A stretch of DNA of 64,000 bases, taken from assembly GCA_041741095.1 (NCBI GenBank), contig JBGSKQ010000065.1, positions 118,203 to 182,202 on the forward strand, in the 5' to 3' direction. Below the pieces are notes generated by a model. That model was not told where the DNA came from. It worked only from the letters and a program-made list of their open reading frames with translations, and searched no databases. The stretch comes from UBA6168 sp041741095. Lineage in GTDB: Bacteria > Bacteroidota > Bacteroidia > Chitinophagales > Saprospiraceae. The translations under genes and the position numbers were made by a program. Of the stretch, positions 25,176 to 32,983 are shown piece by piece. Position 1 is the first letter of the stretch. Every line of letters starts with the position of its first letter.

Positions 25176-27383
25176 TTACATCCTTTTTGAAAAATCGAAC
25201 AGGATGGCCCGTTTTATCCATTTCCTGAATTTCGACCTGCGCTTTGGTATTTCGCCCAGGCTGTCTTCCAGCGCCTCTACCCGCAGTGCATTCACCACCA
25301 ATTTGGGTTTGCTTGAAACGCCTTTGGAGAAAATATTCAAAGCCTTCGTATCGGCATGGTTCCAGGTGCGGTTGGCACGGGCGAATAGCAGTGCCAAGTT
25401 GTATTTGGCCAACAAATCCACCGGGTAGGAATCCTTCAATAGCGCAGGCATTTCCATAAAAATATAGCTGTAGTTTTTTTCGTCAAAATCCATTGAATTG
25501 ATGAGGGCCTTCTCATTGTCCATTTCAAAAAAGTGGATGCCGACCTGATAGGAAAAATCGTCGGGGTGCAGCCAGGCAGAGGGCAGGCCGGGGTAGAGGT
25601 AGGCCACCCGTTCGCCGGTGGCCCTCAGTTTTTCCAAGGCTAAATGAGTCAAATAAGTCTTCCCCTCGCCAGCCCTCGTGCTGAAGAGTGCAACCCGGTT
25701 GGGCTGTCCTTCCGGCACCTTGGCCTCCCGCAGGTGGAGCTTTATTTGTTGCAACAGTTGCCCGATAGAGCGTTCCTGAATATCGTCAAAATCAATTTTT
25801 TCCTTTTTGCTCTTCCTGGCCGGGAATTTTGGGAAAGCGCCCACCACTTCCAGGCCAGTCTGCTCGGCGGCCCGCACGGGGTTTTTCATGGTGCTATCCA
25901 ACATTTCCAGGGCCACCGCCACGCCCAATGTCAATACAAACCCAGCGAGGAAAGCGACCACGACGAGCATCATCCGCTTCGATCCGGAAGGCTTTACGGG
26001 CATGAAGGGCGGATCAATCACTTTCAAATTAGCGCTCATCATCATGCTGTACTGGTGGAGGCGGGCCTGGTTGAATGAGTGAAGGTTTTCGAGGTAGGCA
26101 CGTTCGGCCACATCAATCTCCCGTTCCATGCGCTTGAGATGGCTGCCCCAAGGGGCAAATTTTGAATAAATAAGTTCGAACTCGGTTTTCCTTTCTTTCA
26201 AAACGCCCAAGCGGGCAAAGGCTTTTTCTATTTCTACCACCTCGTTGAGCCATTGGGTGAGCAGGTTTTTCAGCTCAACACCCTCTGGTGTCCGGTTCAC
26301 GGCAAATGTAGCGTCGGTGGTGTTGCGGATTTCCAATTGAATGTCGTTGACCCGTTTTTTCATTTGCTCCAGGCCCATCACATCCGGGGAAATGGTGTCG
26401 AAATTAAAAAGTTCGTACTCGGCTATGCGGGCGGTCAGATTGGAGAGTTCCTCCCTTTTCATGATGAGGCGGGAATTTAGTTCGGGCAGGCTCACCTTTT
26501 TGCCCATTTCCCTTTCGAGCCTTTTCAATGTACTATCTGCCCCCGATAAGTTCATCAGTTCTTTGAAGTACATTTCGTCCAAATCCTCCTTTTTGGCTGC
26601 GATGAAACGGGTCTGCTCGTAATAGTTGATGATTTTGTTGCCGACCATGAAGGCGAGCAGGCCGTCTTCCTTGCCATTGAGGTTGGCCTGTGCTTCAATG
26701 GTGGCTTTTTCAAAAAACTCCAGCACATCCGTTGATTGCATTTCCTTGATGCGCTTGTGTTTTTCGATAAATATTCCAGTCAGTTCTTGCAAGGTAAAAC
26801 GGCAAACGGCGGGGTCAATGGTTGAATATTTGAAACGCAACTGGTCGCTTTTGCCCTCCCGCATTACCTGGATGCTTTCGAGCCGATCCACGCCGAAAAA
26901 GGGGTGTTTGCTGTAGAGCAGTTTTTGTACGGGGTTTTCCTGGCGTTCAATGCGGTAACGGTGTATATTGGCCAAGGTAGCATCCATATCGCCGTTTACC
27001 TTAACCAGTTTTCGCACCTCGTGTACGTCTTCCTTTTTCAGTTCCTCCCAACCTTCAATAGTGATAAGTTCCGGATTCGGCTCGTCCATGATGATGTAGC
27101 GGGCGAGCAGGCGCATGGCCAGTTCCTCTTTGGTCTCGTAGCTGGTGGCCACGCTGATGAGGTTTTCAATTTCGTTATTGGTGTAGGCATAGTCCACCTT
27201 TTCACCCGAAGAGCTTTCAATGTTGTAGCCAGAGACGAGGCCTGTATTGATTAGGGTATGGGAAGAATATTCGAGTTGTTCGTTGCGGGTGCCGTTGAAG
27301 ACCACCACGGCCAGGATGGTGCCGATGAGCAGCATTAGCTTTAGCTGTCCGGCAAAAATGCGGAAGAATTGTAAAAGGGTCAT
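25176..27383 (-). CDS. Wzz/GumC-type chain-length protein with degenerate tyrosine-kinase-like domain
   Basis: A 735-residue polysaccharide co-polymerase-like inner-membrane protein. The ATG at 27383 (MTLLQFFRIF) is preferred to one nine codons upstream. A transmembrane helix at residues ~15-30 begins a Wzz domain. A long coiled-coil periplasmic region (residues ~200-470) includes the GNVR-like PPFMPVKPSGSKR before the second helix (~485-505). The C-terminal domain has a Walker A (STRAGEGKTYL) like BY-kinases, but the Walker B is degraded (YIFMEMP) and no C-terminal tyrosine cluster is seen, so kinase activity is doubtful. The acyltransferase/TolC-like gene lies just upstream on the same strand; the two suggest export of a modified surface polysaccharide. 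Confidence 0.83.
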   Translation of the reverse strand: MTLLQFFRIFAGQLKLMLLIGTILAVVVFNGTRNEQLEYSSHTLINTGLVSGYNIESSSGEKVDYAYTNNEIENLISVATSYETKEELAMRLLARYIIMDEPNPELITIEGWEELKKEDVHEVRKLVKVNGDMDATLANIHRYRIERQENPVQKLLYSKHPFFGVDRLESIQVMREGKSDQLRFKYSTIDPAVCRFTLQELTGIFIEKHKRIKEMQSTDVLEFFEKATIEAQANLNGKEDGLLAFMVGNKIINYYEQTRFIAAKKEDLDEMYFKELMNLSGADSTLKRLEREMGKKVSLPELNSRLIMKREELSNLTARIAEYELFNFDTISPDVMGLEQMKKRVNDIQLEIRNTTDATFAVNRTPEGVELKNLLTQWLNEVVEIEKAFARLGVLKERKTEFELIYSKFAPWGSHLKRMEREIDVAERAYLENLHSFNQARLHQYSMMMSANLKVIDPPFMPVKPSGSKRMMLVVVAFLAGFVLTLGVAVALEMLDSTMKNPVRAAEQTGLEVVGAFPKFPARKSKKEKIDFDDIQERSIGQLLQQIKLHLREAKVPEGQPNRVALFSTRAGEGKTYLTHLALEKLRATGERVAYLYPGLPSAWLHPDDFSYQVGIHFFEMDNEKALINSMDFDEKNYSYIFMEMPALLKDSYPVDLLAKYNLALLFARANRTWNHADTKALNIFSKGVSSKPKLVVNALRVEALEDSLGEIPKRRSKFRKWIKRAILFDFSKRM

Positions 27384-27479
27384 GTTCTTGTATTTTAAAT
27401 AGCCATACAAAACTGCCCCTGAAAAAGAAGTAGAGTAGGAATTTTTCGATTTTTGGTATTCCTTGTTCGGGAATCAGCT

Positions 27480-27534
27480 AATTTGAAAAGGTGCGCCGCC
27501 ACAGGGTTTCTGTGGCGGCACACCTTTTCAAATT
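27480..27534. terminator. 25-bp near-perfect hairpin between two exopolysaccharide-type genes
   Basis: Arms beginning AATTTGAAAAGGTG pair over 25 bp with one mismatch and a five-base loop (GGTTT). On the minus strand it lies 15 bp after the stop of the acyltransferase/TolC-like gene and about 97 bp before the Wzz-like start. No T-run follows, so it could be a terminator, attenuator or RNA-stabilising stem. Confidence 0.6.
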
Positions 27535-27548
27535 ATTTCATTTCTCTC

Positions 27549-29444
27549 TCACAGCCCAGCTATCTCCAGCAGCATCCTGTAATCGTGTTTAGCAGACAAC
27601 TTAGCCTGTTCAAATTGCTTCTGCGCCGTTGCGAACCTGGAAAGCGTGGTGCTGTACTCTGAAACTTCCAGAGAGCCTTCCTCGAAGTATTTTTTGGCAA
27701 CTTCCAGTGCCATGCGGATGGCCTCCACGTTTTGCGCCTCTATGTCGAGCATGCGGTAGCTGGCCTCAAAGCGGTCATAGCGCACCAATACCTCCTCCCG
27801 TATCTGCCATTCGATCACTTGGCGGTCGGCTTGGGCTTTTTCGTAATCCAACCTTTTAATGTGCGCTTTGTCGCCACGGGTCAGCACGTCGCCGAGGGAG
27901 AAACGCAGGGTCAATCCAGCGTTATAGATGGCGCTGCGGCGGTCCACAGAAATGTACTCGGAATTGACGGTGGTCTGCTGGTAGTCCAGCACGGTATTGG
28001 TGCCAAAGAGCGCCGTACCGCCCACGGTCACCAGGTCGGCCCAGCTTTTTTTCTCCACCTTCCACTCCTCTTTTTTGGTCTCGATCCACACGTCCTGCGA
28101 GCGCAGGGACGGCGATTTTTCGATGGCCTTTTTAATAAGGGTGTCCAATGGCGGCAGGCGGAAGTTGAATTCGTCCTGGGCCACTAAGTTTTTTGGTAAA
28201 AAGAGAAAGAACAAAAAAGAAAAAGAAGCGCCGACCCTTACCAATGCCTTCTTGAGCGGTTGAAGCCTCAGGAAGGGGGGCAACATGGCGGTATAGGTTT
28301 GCACAAGGCCCTTGAAGTAGGGCGCTTTCAGTTGCATGAACGGTTTTTCCAACAGCAGGTAAAAGACTGCCGAGATGGTGAAAATGATGGGGAGCGCAAT
28401 GGTCAATTGAAGAAGTAAGTTCGGAAGATAGTGTTTGCCAATCGTCAGTTGATTCGTGAATTTCATTTGCAGTTCCAATAACGGGAGGTGGGTTAGATAA
28501 ATGGTGTAGCACATGCCACCGATGACGGCTATCCAACGAAATTGAAGTATGTTGTGGAAAAAACGGCCACGGAAGGCGGCGGTGAAAACGGCTGCCATGG
28601 CCACCGCAAAGAGGAGGCTTTTTCCAAATTCCTCCGTCCAGGTATAGGCCATCAAGAGCAGGGCGGGGATGAAAGCAAAGTCCCAGGCAAGGTGCCTGCT
28701 TTCTTTCTTGCGCCAATGGCTCAGGTAACAATCCGCCAACCAAATGCCTGTCAAAAAGTGCTGTAACTGGCCCAGCAGGGTAGGCTTGTAGGGGAAATAT
28801 TGCCAGCCCATGCCATGCTGCAAGGCGATGAAGCCAAATGTGCTAGCTATCAGCGCCAACTGCCTTGCACGGGCATCTTTGATGGAAAAAAACATGCCGA
28901 CTATCCAGGGGGCGAGCAAATAAAATTGAATCTCTATTTCCAGCGACCATGCCACCGGGTTGATGACGGAATATTCGCCATAAACAAAATTGTGGATGTA
29001 AAAACAACTGGCCAACCAATGCGGCAGCATATCGCCTGCGGCCCATGCCCCCTGCAAGATCAGCACCAGCCCGAACACCGTCATCCAGACGAGATAGGGC
29101 GGCTCGATGCGGGTAAAACGGCGCAGGAAGTATTGTTTTATCGAAACCTCCTTGCCGCCTTCCAGGTGATATTTGGCAAATGGCAATGACAACATAAAAC
29201 CGCTCAGGGCAAAGAAAATAAACACGCCAATGGTGCCACGGCTGGCCAAAAATGCCAGTTGATCCTGTTCGATTGGGGTGGAAAATTCGACGGGCGTGTG
29301 CCGTATCAGCCGCTCGCTCGTATGCTGCACGATGACGGGCATGATAGCTAAAAAACGAAGGCCGTCCACCAATGGTAGGTAGCGGCCCCCTGAGGTCACA
29401 CGCATAAGCTTGTTGGAAATATGGGATAGTAATTTTTGCATCAT
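27549..29444 (-). CDS. Acyltransferase-3 protein fused to a TolC-like outer-membrane segment
   Basis: One uninterrupted frame of 631 residues with two parts. Residues 1 to ~375 are an acyltransferase-3 (OafA/NolL type) membrane protein: VDGLRFLAIMPVIVQH at the N-terminus, about ten membrane helices, and the WSLEIEIQFYLLAPW core motif; such enzymes O-acylate sugars. From residue ~387 the sequence restarts like an exported protein: Met, basic residues, a hydrophobic stretch (GASFSFLFFLFLP), then VAQ and a mature-looking start. It continues as a TolC/OEP-like coiled-coil segment of about 230 residues (LRFSLGDVLTRGDKA, YFEEGSLEVSEY), about half of a normal TolC. The protein may be a true fusion or two products, the second from the internal ATG at 28286. 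Confidence 0.75.
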   Translation of the reverse strand: MMQKLLSHISNKLMRVTSGGRYLPLVDGLRFLAIMPVIVQHTSERLIRHTPVEFSTPIEQDQLAFLASRGTIGVFIFFALSGFMLSLPFAKYHLEGGKEVSIKQYFLRRFTRIEPPYLVWMTVFGLVLILQGAWAAGDMLPHWLASCFYIHNFVYGEYSVINPVAWSLEIEIQFYLLAPWIVGMFFSIKDARARQLALIASTFGFIALQHGMGWQYFPYKPTLLGQLQHFLTGIWLADCYLSHWRKKESRHLAWDFAFIPALLLMAYTWTEEFGKSLLFAVAMAAVFTAAFRGRFFHNILQFRWIAVIGGMCYTIYLTHLPLLELQMKFTNQLTIGKHYLPNLLLQLTIALPIIFTISAVFYLLLEKPFMQLKAPYFKGLVQTYTAMLPPFLRLQPLKKALVRVGASFSFLFFLFLPKNLVAQDEFNFRLPPLDTLIKKAIEKSPSLRSQDVWIETKKEEWKVEKKSWADLVTVGGTALFGTNTVLDYQQTTVNSEYISVDRRSAIYNAGLTLRFSLGDVLTRGDKAHIKRLDYEKAQADRQVIEWQIREEVLVRYDRFEASYRMLDIEAQNVEAIRMALEVAKKYFEEGSLEVSEYSTTLSRFATAQKQFEQAKLSAKHDYRMLLEIAGL

Positions 29445-29581
29445 GAGAATGTGGAACCGGGGGTTATTGCGTTTGATGATGCAAAATTAGGGGCAGCGGG
29501 AAGGCCGTGTCGTGAGCTTTCGTTTTTTGGAAGGGAAAAGGCAGGAATTGGAAGGAAGTCGGAGCTTGGATTAAAACGCTA

Positions 29582-29686
29582 ATGCATTGCGTCATTAGTC
29601 ATTTGTCATTTTTTCATTAACTAAAACGTTGAAAATCAGGGTTGTGAAAGACAAAAAACTGAATGAATAATTCACTTTCAAGGCAC
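29582..29686. repeat. 105-bp MITE-like dispersed repeat, copy A
   Basis: It aligns without gaps to 55771-55875, with 92 of 105 positions identical by eye. The ends are short imperfect inverted repeats (ATGCATTG and CAAGGCAC here). It carries no gene and sits upstream of the acyltransferase gene. With the hairpin at 29710-29792 it accounts for most of the gene-free 29445-29805. Confidence 0.75.
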
Positions 29687-29709
29687 TATTTGGTGGAGCG
29701 CAAATTTTG

Positions 29710-29792
29710 TTCTTTGACAATTCCTGTGGAAGTGGACTTTCCAATCCCGCTGGGTTTAGAAATTCCTTTCGGCCACAGGATTTGTCAAAGAA
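29710..29792. repeat. 83-bp unit with 20-bp inverted ends
   Basis: The ends TTCTTTGACAATTCCTGTGG and the complement of 29773-29792 pair at 19 of 20 positions around a 43-nt loop. On the minus strand it starts 14 bp after the stop of the small CxxCGMG peptide gene. It could be that gene's terminator or a miniature element. Confidence 0.65.
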
Positions 29793-29805
29793 CCATTTTT
29801 TAAAA

Positions 29806-30030
29806 TCAACCCATGCCGCAGCCCGGACAGTTGTAAGGATAATCGCCGTTATTCTGCTCGTTTTCATTATCCAAAACATCCAAGGGAAGGAGAATGGCCC
29901 GTTCTTTATTGGGCGCAGGGTTGAGGTCGAAATCTTTTACTTCTTCCAGAAGGCCGTCTTTACAGGAAGTTGCCCCGCCAATGGCAATGCCGACGAGCAT
30001 GGCCTGGAGCAAAGATTTTGATAGCTTCAT
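29806..30030 (-). CDS. Small lipoprotein-like peptide with CxxCGMG tail (possible MNIO-type RiPP precursor)
   Basis: A 74-residue peptide starting MKLSKSLLQAM. Residues 1-~21 are a hydrophobic leader ending GGATSC, a good lipobox. An acidic/Asn-rich middle follows, and the chain ends YNCPGCGMG. From memory, Bacteroidota carry many short proteins with this MKLSK leader and CPxCGMG end, which databases connect with chryseobasin-related precursors modified by MNIO (DUF692) enzymes. I cannot verify that here. No DUF692 protein, partner protein or transporter is in the window, so it is an orphan locus. A longer frame (from 30093) is possible but starts without leader features. Confidence 0.7.
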   Translation of the reverse strand: MKLSKSLLQAMLVGIAIGGATSCKDGLLEEVKDFDLNPAPNKERAILLPLDVLDNENEQNNGDYPYNCPGCGMG

Positions 30031-30250
30031 CGCAAAAGGTTTTGATAAGGTGGAGAAATTGGATTTACACCATGCATTTTCATAAAAAAACATGGATTAA
30101 AGATAAGACGGCAGATAAAGCTAAAATGGTTGGGAAATGAATGTAGGTTATTGACAATTGTTGCGGGCCGTGTGTGATGTTAGATTTGTTAAATACCTGA
30201 TTTTGTAGCCGTTCTGCCCCCCCTCGTTCATCATTCATCGTTCACTCTTT

Positions 30251-31435
30251 CTACCACTTCACCACGTCCACGATTTCCAGCCCAAAACCGATCATGCCGA
30301 TGCGGCGGGTTTGGGAATTGGTGAGGAGGCGGATTTTGGATATGCCGAGGTCACGGAGTATTTGCGCCCCGATGCCGTAGTCCCTTTGTTCCAAATGCTG
30401 GGAACGGCTGCCACGAAAGGGTTTGGGCGATTTGTCCTTGGATTTTTCCACCCGACGGAGGCAGTCAATCAGGGACGTGTCCTTGTCGCCGTGGCGCATG
30501 ATGACGAGAGCGCCTTTGCCTTCCTGGGCAATTTTTTCCAAAGATTTATCCAGGCGGCTGTGAAGGTCGTCAAACAAAAATCCCATCATTTCCAGGCCTT
30601 CCATCGAAGAGTGGACACGCACCGTGACTGGCTCGTCTGGGCGCCAAATGCCTTTGATAATGGCTAAATGCGTATCGTTGGAGGTGACCTGCGAATAGGC
30701 AATCAGCTCAAATTCGCCGAAGCGGTTTTTGAAAGGCATGGTCAATTCCCTTTTGATGAGGCGCTCGGTGAGCAAACGGTGGGCCACGAGGTCTTTGATG
30801 GAGATAATTTTCAGGTCGAAACGTTTGGCAATCTTAACAAGCTGCGGCAGCCGGGCCATGGAGCCATCTTCGTTCAGTATTTCCACCAGCACGCCGACAG
30901 GCAAGTAGCCAGCCATCCGTGCCAGGTCAATGGCGGCTTCTGTATGGCCGGTGCGGCGCAGCACCCCGCCTGTTTTGGCACGAAGCGGAAAAATGTGCCC
31001 CGGACGGGCAAAATCGGCTGGCTGGGTACTGGGGTTGACGAGCGCCCGGATGCCCGTTGCCCGGTCGTAAGCGGATATACCAGTAGTGCAACCTTGTCCA
31101 ATTAGATCTATTGAGACGGTAAAGGCCGTTTCGTGCAGGGCCGTGTTTTGGGGCACCATCATGGTGAGGCCGAGTTCGTCGGCTCTTTGTTCTTCAATCG
31201 GCGTACATATCAGGCCCCGGCCGTGCGTAGCCATAAAATTGATGATTTCAGGCGTGATGCACTCAGCGGCGCAAATGAAATCGCCCTCGTTTTCCCGGTC
31301 TTCGTCGTCCACGACGATGATGACCTTGCCCATGCGGATGGCCTCTATGGCATCCTCAATGGGGTCCAGTTGAATATTTTCGATATTGGTGGTTTGACCG
31401 TTAGCCGTTGCTTTTGCTGAATAGGAAATTTCCAT
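30251..31435 (-). CDS. ribBA: Bifunctional 3,4-dihydroxy-2-butanone 4-phosphate synthase / GTP cyclohydrolase II
   Basis: A 394-residue RibBA for the two entry reactions of riboflavin synthesis. The RibB half (residues ~20-225) has VVDDEDRENEGDFI, the metal/substrate loop GRGLICTP, and TGISAYDRATGIRAL; GHIFPLRAKTGGVLRRTGHTEA closes it. The RibA-like half (residues ~230-394) has VRVHSSMEGLEMMGF and GIGAQILRDLGISKIRLLTN. The usual zinc-ligand CysHis cluster of GTP cyclohydrolase II (a GECLTGD-like motif with three Cys) is not visible; HSSMEGL replaces it. The RibA activity is therefore doubtful although the fold is present. ArfB is encoded 69 bp upstream on the same strand. No FMN riboswitch is seen. 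Confidence 0.88.
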   Translation of the reverse strand: MEISYSAKATANGQTTNIENIQLDPIEDAIEAIRMGKVIIVVDDEDRENEGDFICAAECITPEIINFMATHGRGLICTPIEEQRADELGLTMMVPQNTALHETAFTVSIDLIGQGCTTGISAYDRATGIRALVNPSTQPADFARPGHIFPLRAKTGGVLRRTGHTEAAIDLARMAGYLPVGVLVEILNEDGSMARLPQLVKIAKRFDLKIISIKDLVAHRLLTERLIKRELTMPFKNRFGEFELIAYSQVTSNDTHLAIIKGIWRPDEPVTVRVHSSMEGLEMMGFLFDDLHSRLDKSLEKIAQEGKGALVIMRHGDKDTSLIDCLRRVEKSKDKSPKPFRGSRSQHLEQRDYGIGAQILRDLGISKIRLLTNSQTRRIGMIGFGLEIVDVVKW

Positions 31436-31504
31436 GAAAAGTTAATTTATAGGTTTTGGAGTTCCTGCCCTAACTGATATTTTAAAATGCAAATTTCACC
31501 ACTT

Positions 31505-31906
31505 TCACAAGCTTATCTTCTGGCGGAGTGATTTTTTTTCAGAATGAAGCTTTTTTTTCTTGAGCCTGGTTTCACGGTCGGCGGTGAGGGCTTTCACTTT
31601 TTTCCTTTGTTTTGGCGGGGTCAGGGCTTTTTCTATGAGCGAAAAAAACGATTCAAGCACGGCTTCTTTATTGGCCAATTGGGAGCGGCTGGTCTGGTTG
31701 CCCAGTATCAGAATGCCCTCGCTGTTGATACGGTTCGACAGGCGCTGGCGCACCATTTCTTTTTCTACATCATTTAAAATGGCCGATTTTTCAATGTCAA
31801 ACAACAGTTCCACCTTGGTTTCTACCTTGTTCACGTTTTGCCCGCCCGCCCCGGAACTCCGGGAGGTACGGTAGCTGACTTCGTGCCTTAATTGATTGAT
31901 GTCCAT
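31505..31906 (-). CDS. arfB: Alternative ribosome-rescue factor / RF-1-like peptidyl-tRNA hydrolase
   Basis: A 133-residue single-domain class I release-factor homologue of the ArfB/YaeJ/ICT1 type, which frees nascent chains from stalled ribosomes. The catalytic GGQ lies in SSGAGGQNVNK near residues 18-28, followed by the conserved KVELLF strand. The C-terminal tail is strongly basic (KKKKLHSEKKSLRQK), as needed to probe the empty mRNA channel. Length is typical. It precedes ribBA by 69 bp on the same strand and may share its transcript. Confidence 0.9.
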   Translation of the reverse strand: MDINQLRHEVSYRTSRSSGAGGQNVNKVETKVELLFDIEKSAILNDVEKEMVRQRLSNRINSEGILILGNQTSRSQLANKEAVLESFFSLIEKALTPPKQRKKVKALTADRETRLKKKKLHSEKKSLRQKISL

Positions 31907-32010
31907 GCTGTTTTGGTTTTAATGGATATTTGCCCAAGCAACCACCGGGCCGGGCAAATAGTTCAACAGGAAAAGCGTTTAGATTTGTCCATACATTCAA
32001 CAAACAAATA

Positions 32011-32871
32011 ATGGCCGAAAAAAGGGATTTCCTAATGCTGGAACTTTCCACCTTCTGCGTCTTCGCAGGCCGTGCCTGGCAGCATATTTTCTGGGATGCA
32101 CCCTATCGGGAACTTTTTTGGGACGCCAAGTGGATGCAGGGCATGATTGAAAGCCTGACCCCTTTCACCTGGGAAGAATATGTGACCCACCCGATGGGCG
32201 ATATTTGGTTCCAACGGGCCATCATGGCCATTGGCGTTTTTTACGCTATCTGCGCTATCAGTGCATTTTTCGTAAAAAAATACCCAATGTTGAAATGGCT
32301 GATGTGGGCAGGGGCTGCCAGCCTTGTTTTTTTGGCATTTGTTTATTTAAAAGACCACTTTTTCCACGTAGGGCAGTTTTTTGAATATACCCTGCAATTC
32401 AGCTCGCCCATCTTCCTGACAGCCGCAGTCGCCACCAGAAAAGTCAACAAAAAGCAGGTGTTTTGGATGAAAATTGCACTGGCGCTCACCTTTGCCTGCC
32501 ATGCGCTCTATGCCATTGGCTATTATCCCCGGCCAGGATATTATACTGAAATGACCATGAATATTTTGGGCATTGAAAACAGTGCAGCAGTAAGGTTCCT
32601 ATTGGTAGCTGGAGCCTTGGATTTTGTAGTGGCGGTGGGGATTTTTTCACCCCAAAAATTTTCAAAATGGATCTTGCTGTATGCAGTTTTTTGGGGATTC
32701 GCCACTTCCGTCGCCCGGATTGTGGGCAATTTTTACTGGGATTTCCCACTCGACAGCCTCAATCAATGGGTCTATCAGGCCGTGTTCCGCTTTCCTCATT
32801 TCTTCATCCCGTTGTTGTTGTTTTATAAAACAATAAAGCGTCACTCTCCAACTGTTGTTGCCGCAAATTAG
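32011..32871 (+). CDS. Multi-pass membrane protein, unknown function
   Basis: A 286-residue protein with about seven or eight hydrophobic helices, for example around residues 70-90, 97-112, 125-145, 155-175, 185-205 and 215-235. The N-terminal segment (LSTFCVFAGRAWQHIFWDAPYR) has aromatic residues seen in uncharacterised DoxX-like or integral membrane proteins of Bacteroidota. I do not assign a family. The start is the ATG at 32011 (MAEKRDF); an in-frame upstream ATG at 31930 would overlap the promoter space of arfB. It is divergent from arfB and convergent with pfkA. Confidence 0.65.
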   Translation: MAEKRDFLMLELSTFCVFAGRAWQHIFWDAPYRELFWDAKWMQGMIESLTPFTWEEYVTHPMGDIWFQRAIMAIGVFYAICAISAFFVKKYPMLKWLMWAGAASLVFLAFVYLKDHFFHVGQFFEYTLQFSSPIFLTAAVATRKVNKKQVFWMKIALALTFACHALYAIGYYPRPGYYTEMTMNILGIENSAAVRFLLVAGALDFVVAVGIFSPQKFSKWILLYAVFWGFATSVARIVGNFYWDFPLDSLNQWVYQAVFRFPHFFIPLLLFYKTIKRHSPTVVAAN

Positions 32872-32983
32872 TGTTTCAACATCAATTCCCGCTACGTTCT
32901 TCTCTCGCTCGCAAAATTGATTGTCAAAGTTTAAGCAATGCCCTCAATGACTAATGACCCCCAATGACCCCAATGACGTTCAA

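Noticed and set aside
30251..31435. An FMN riboswitch upstream of ribBA
   Set aside because: Only 69 bp separate it from arfB, too short for the RFN element, and no conserved RFN blocks are seen.
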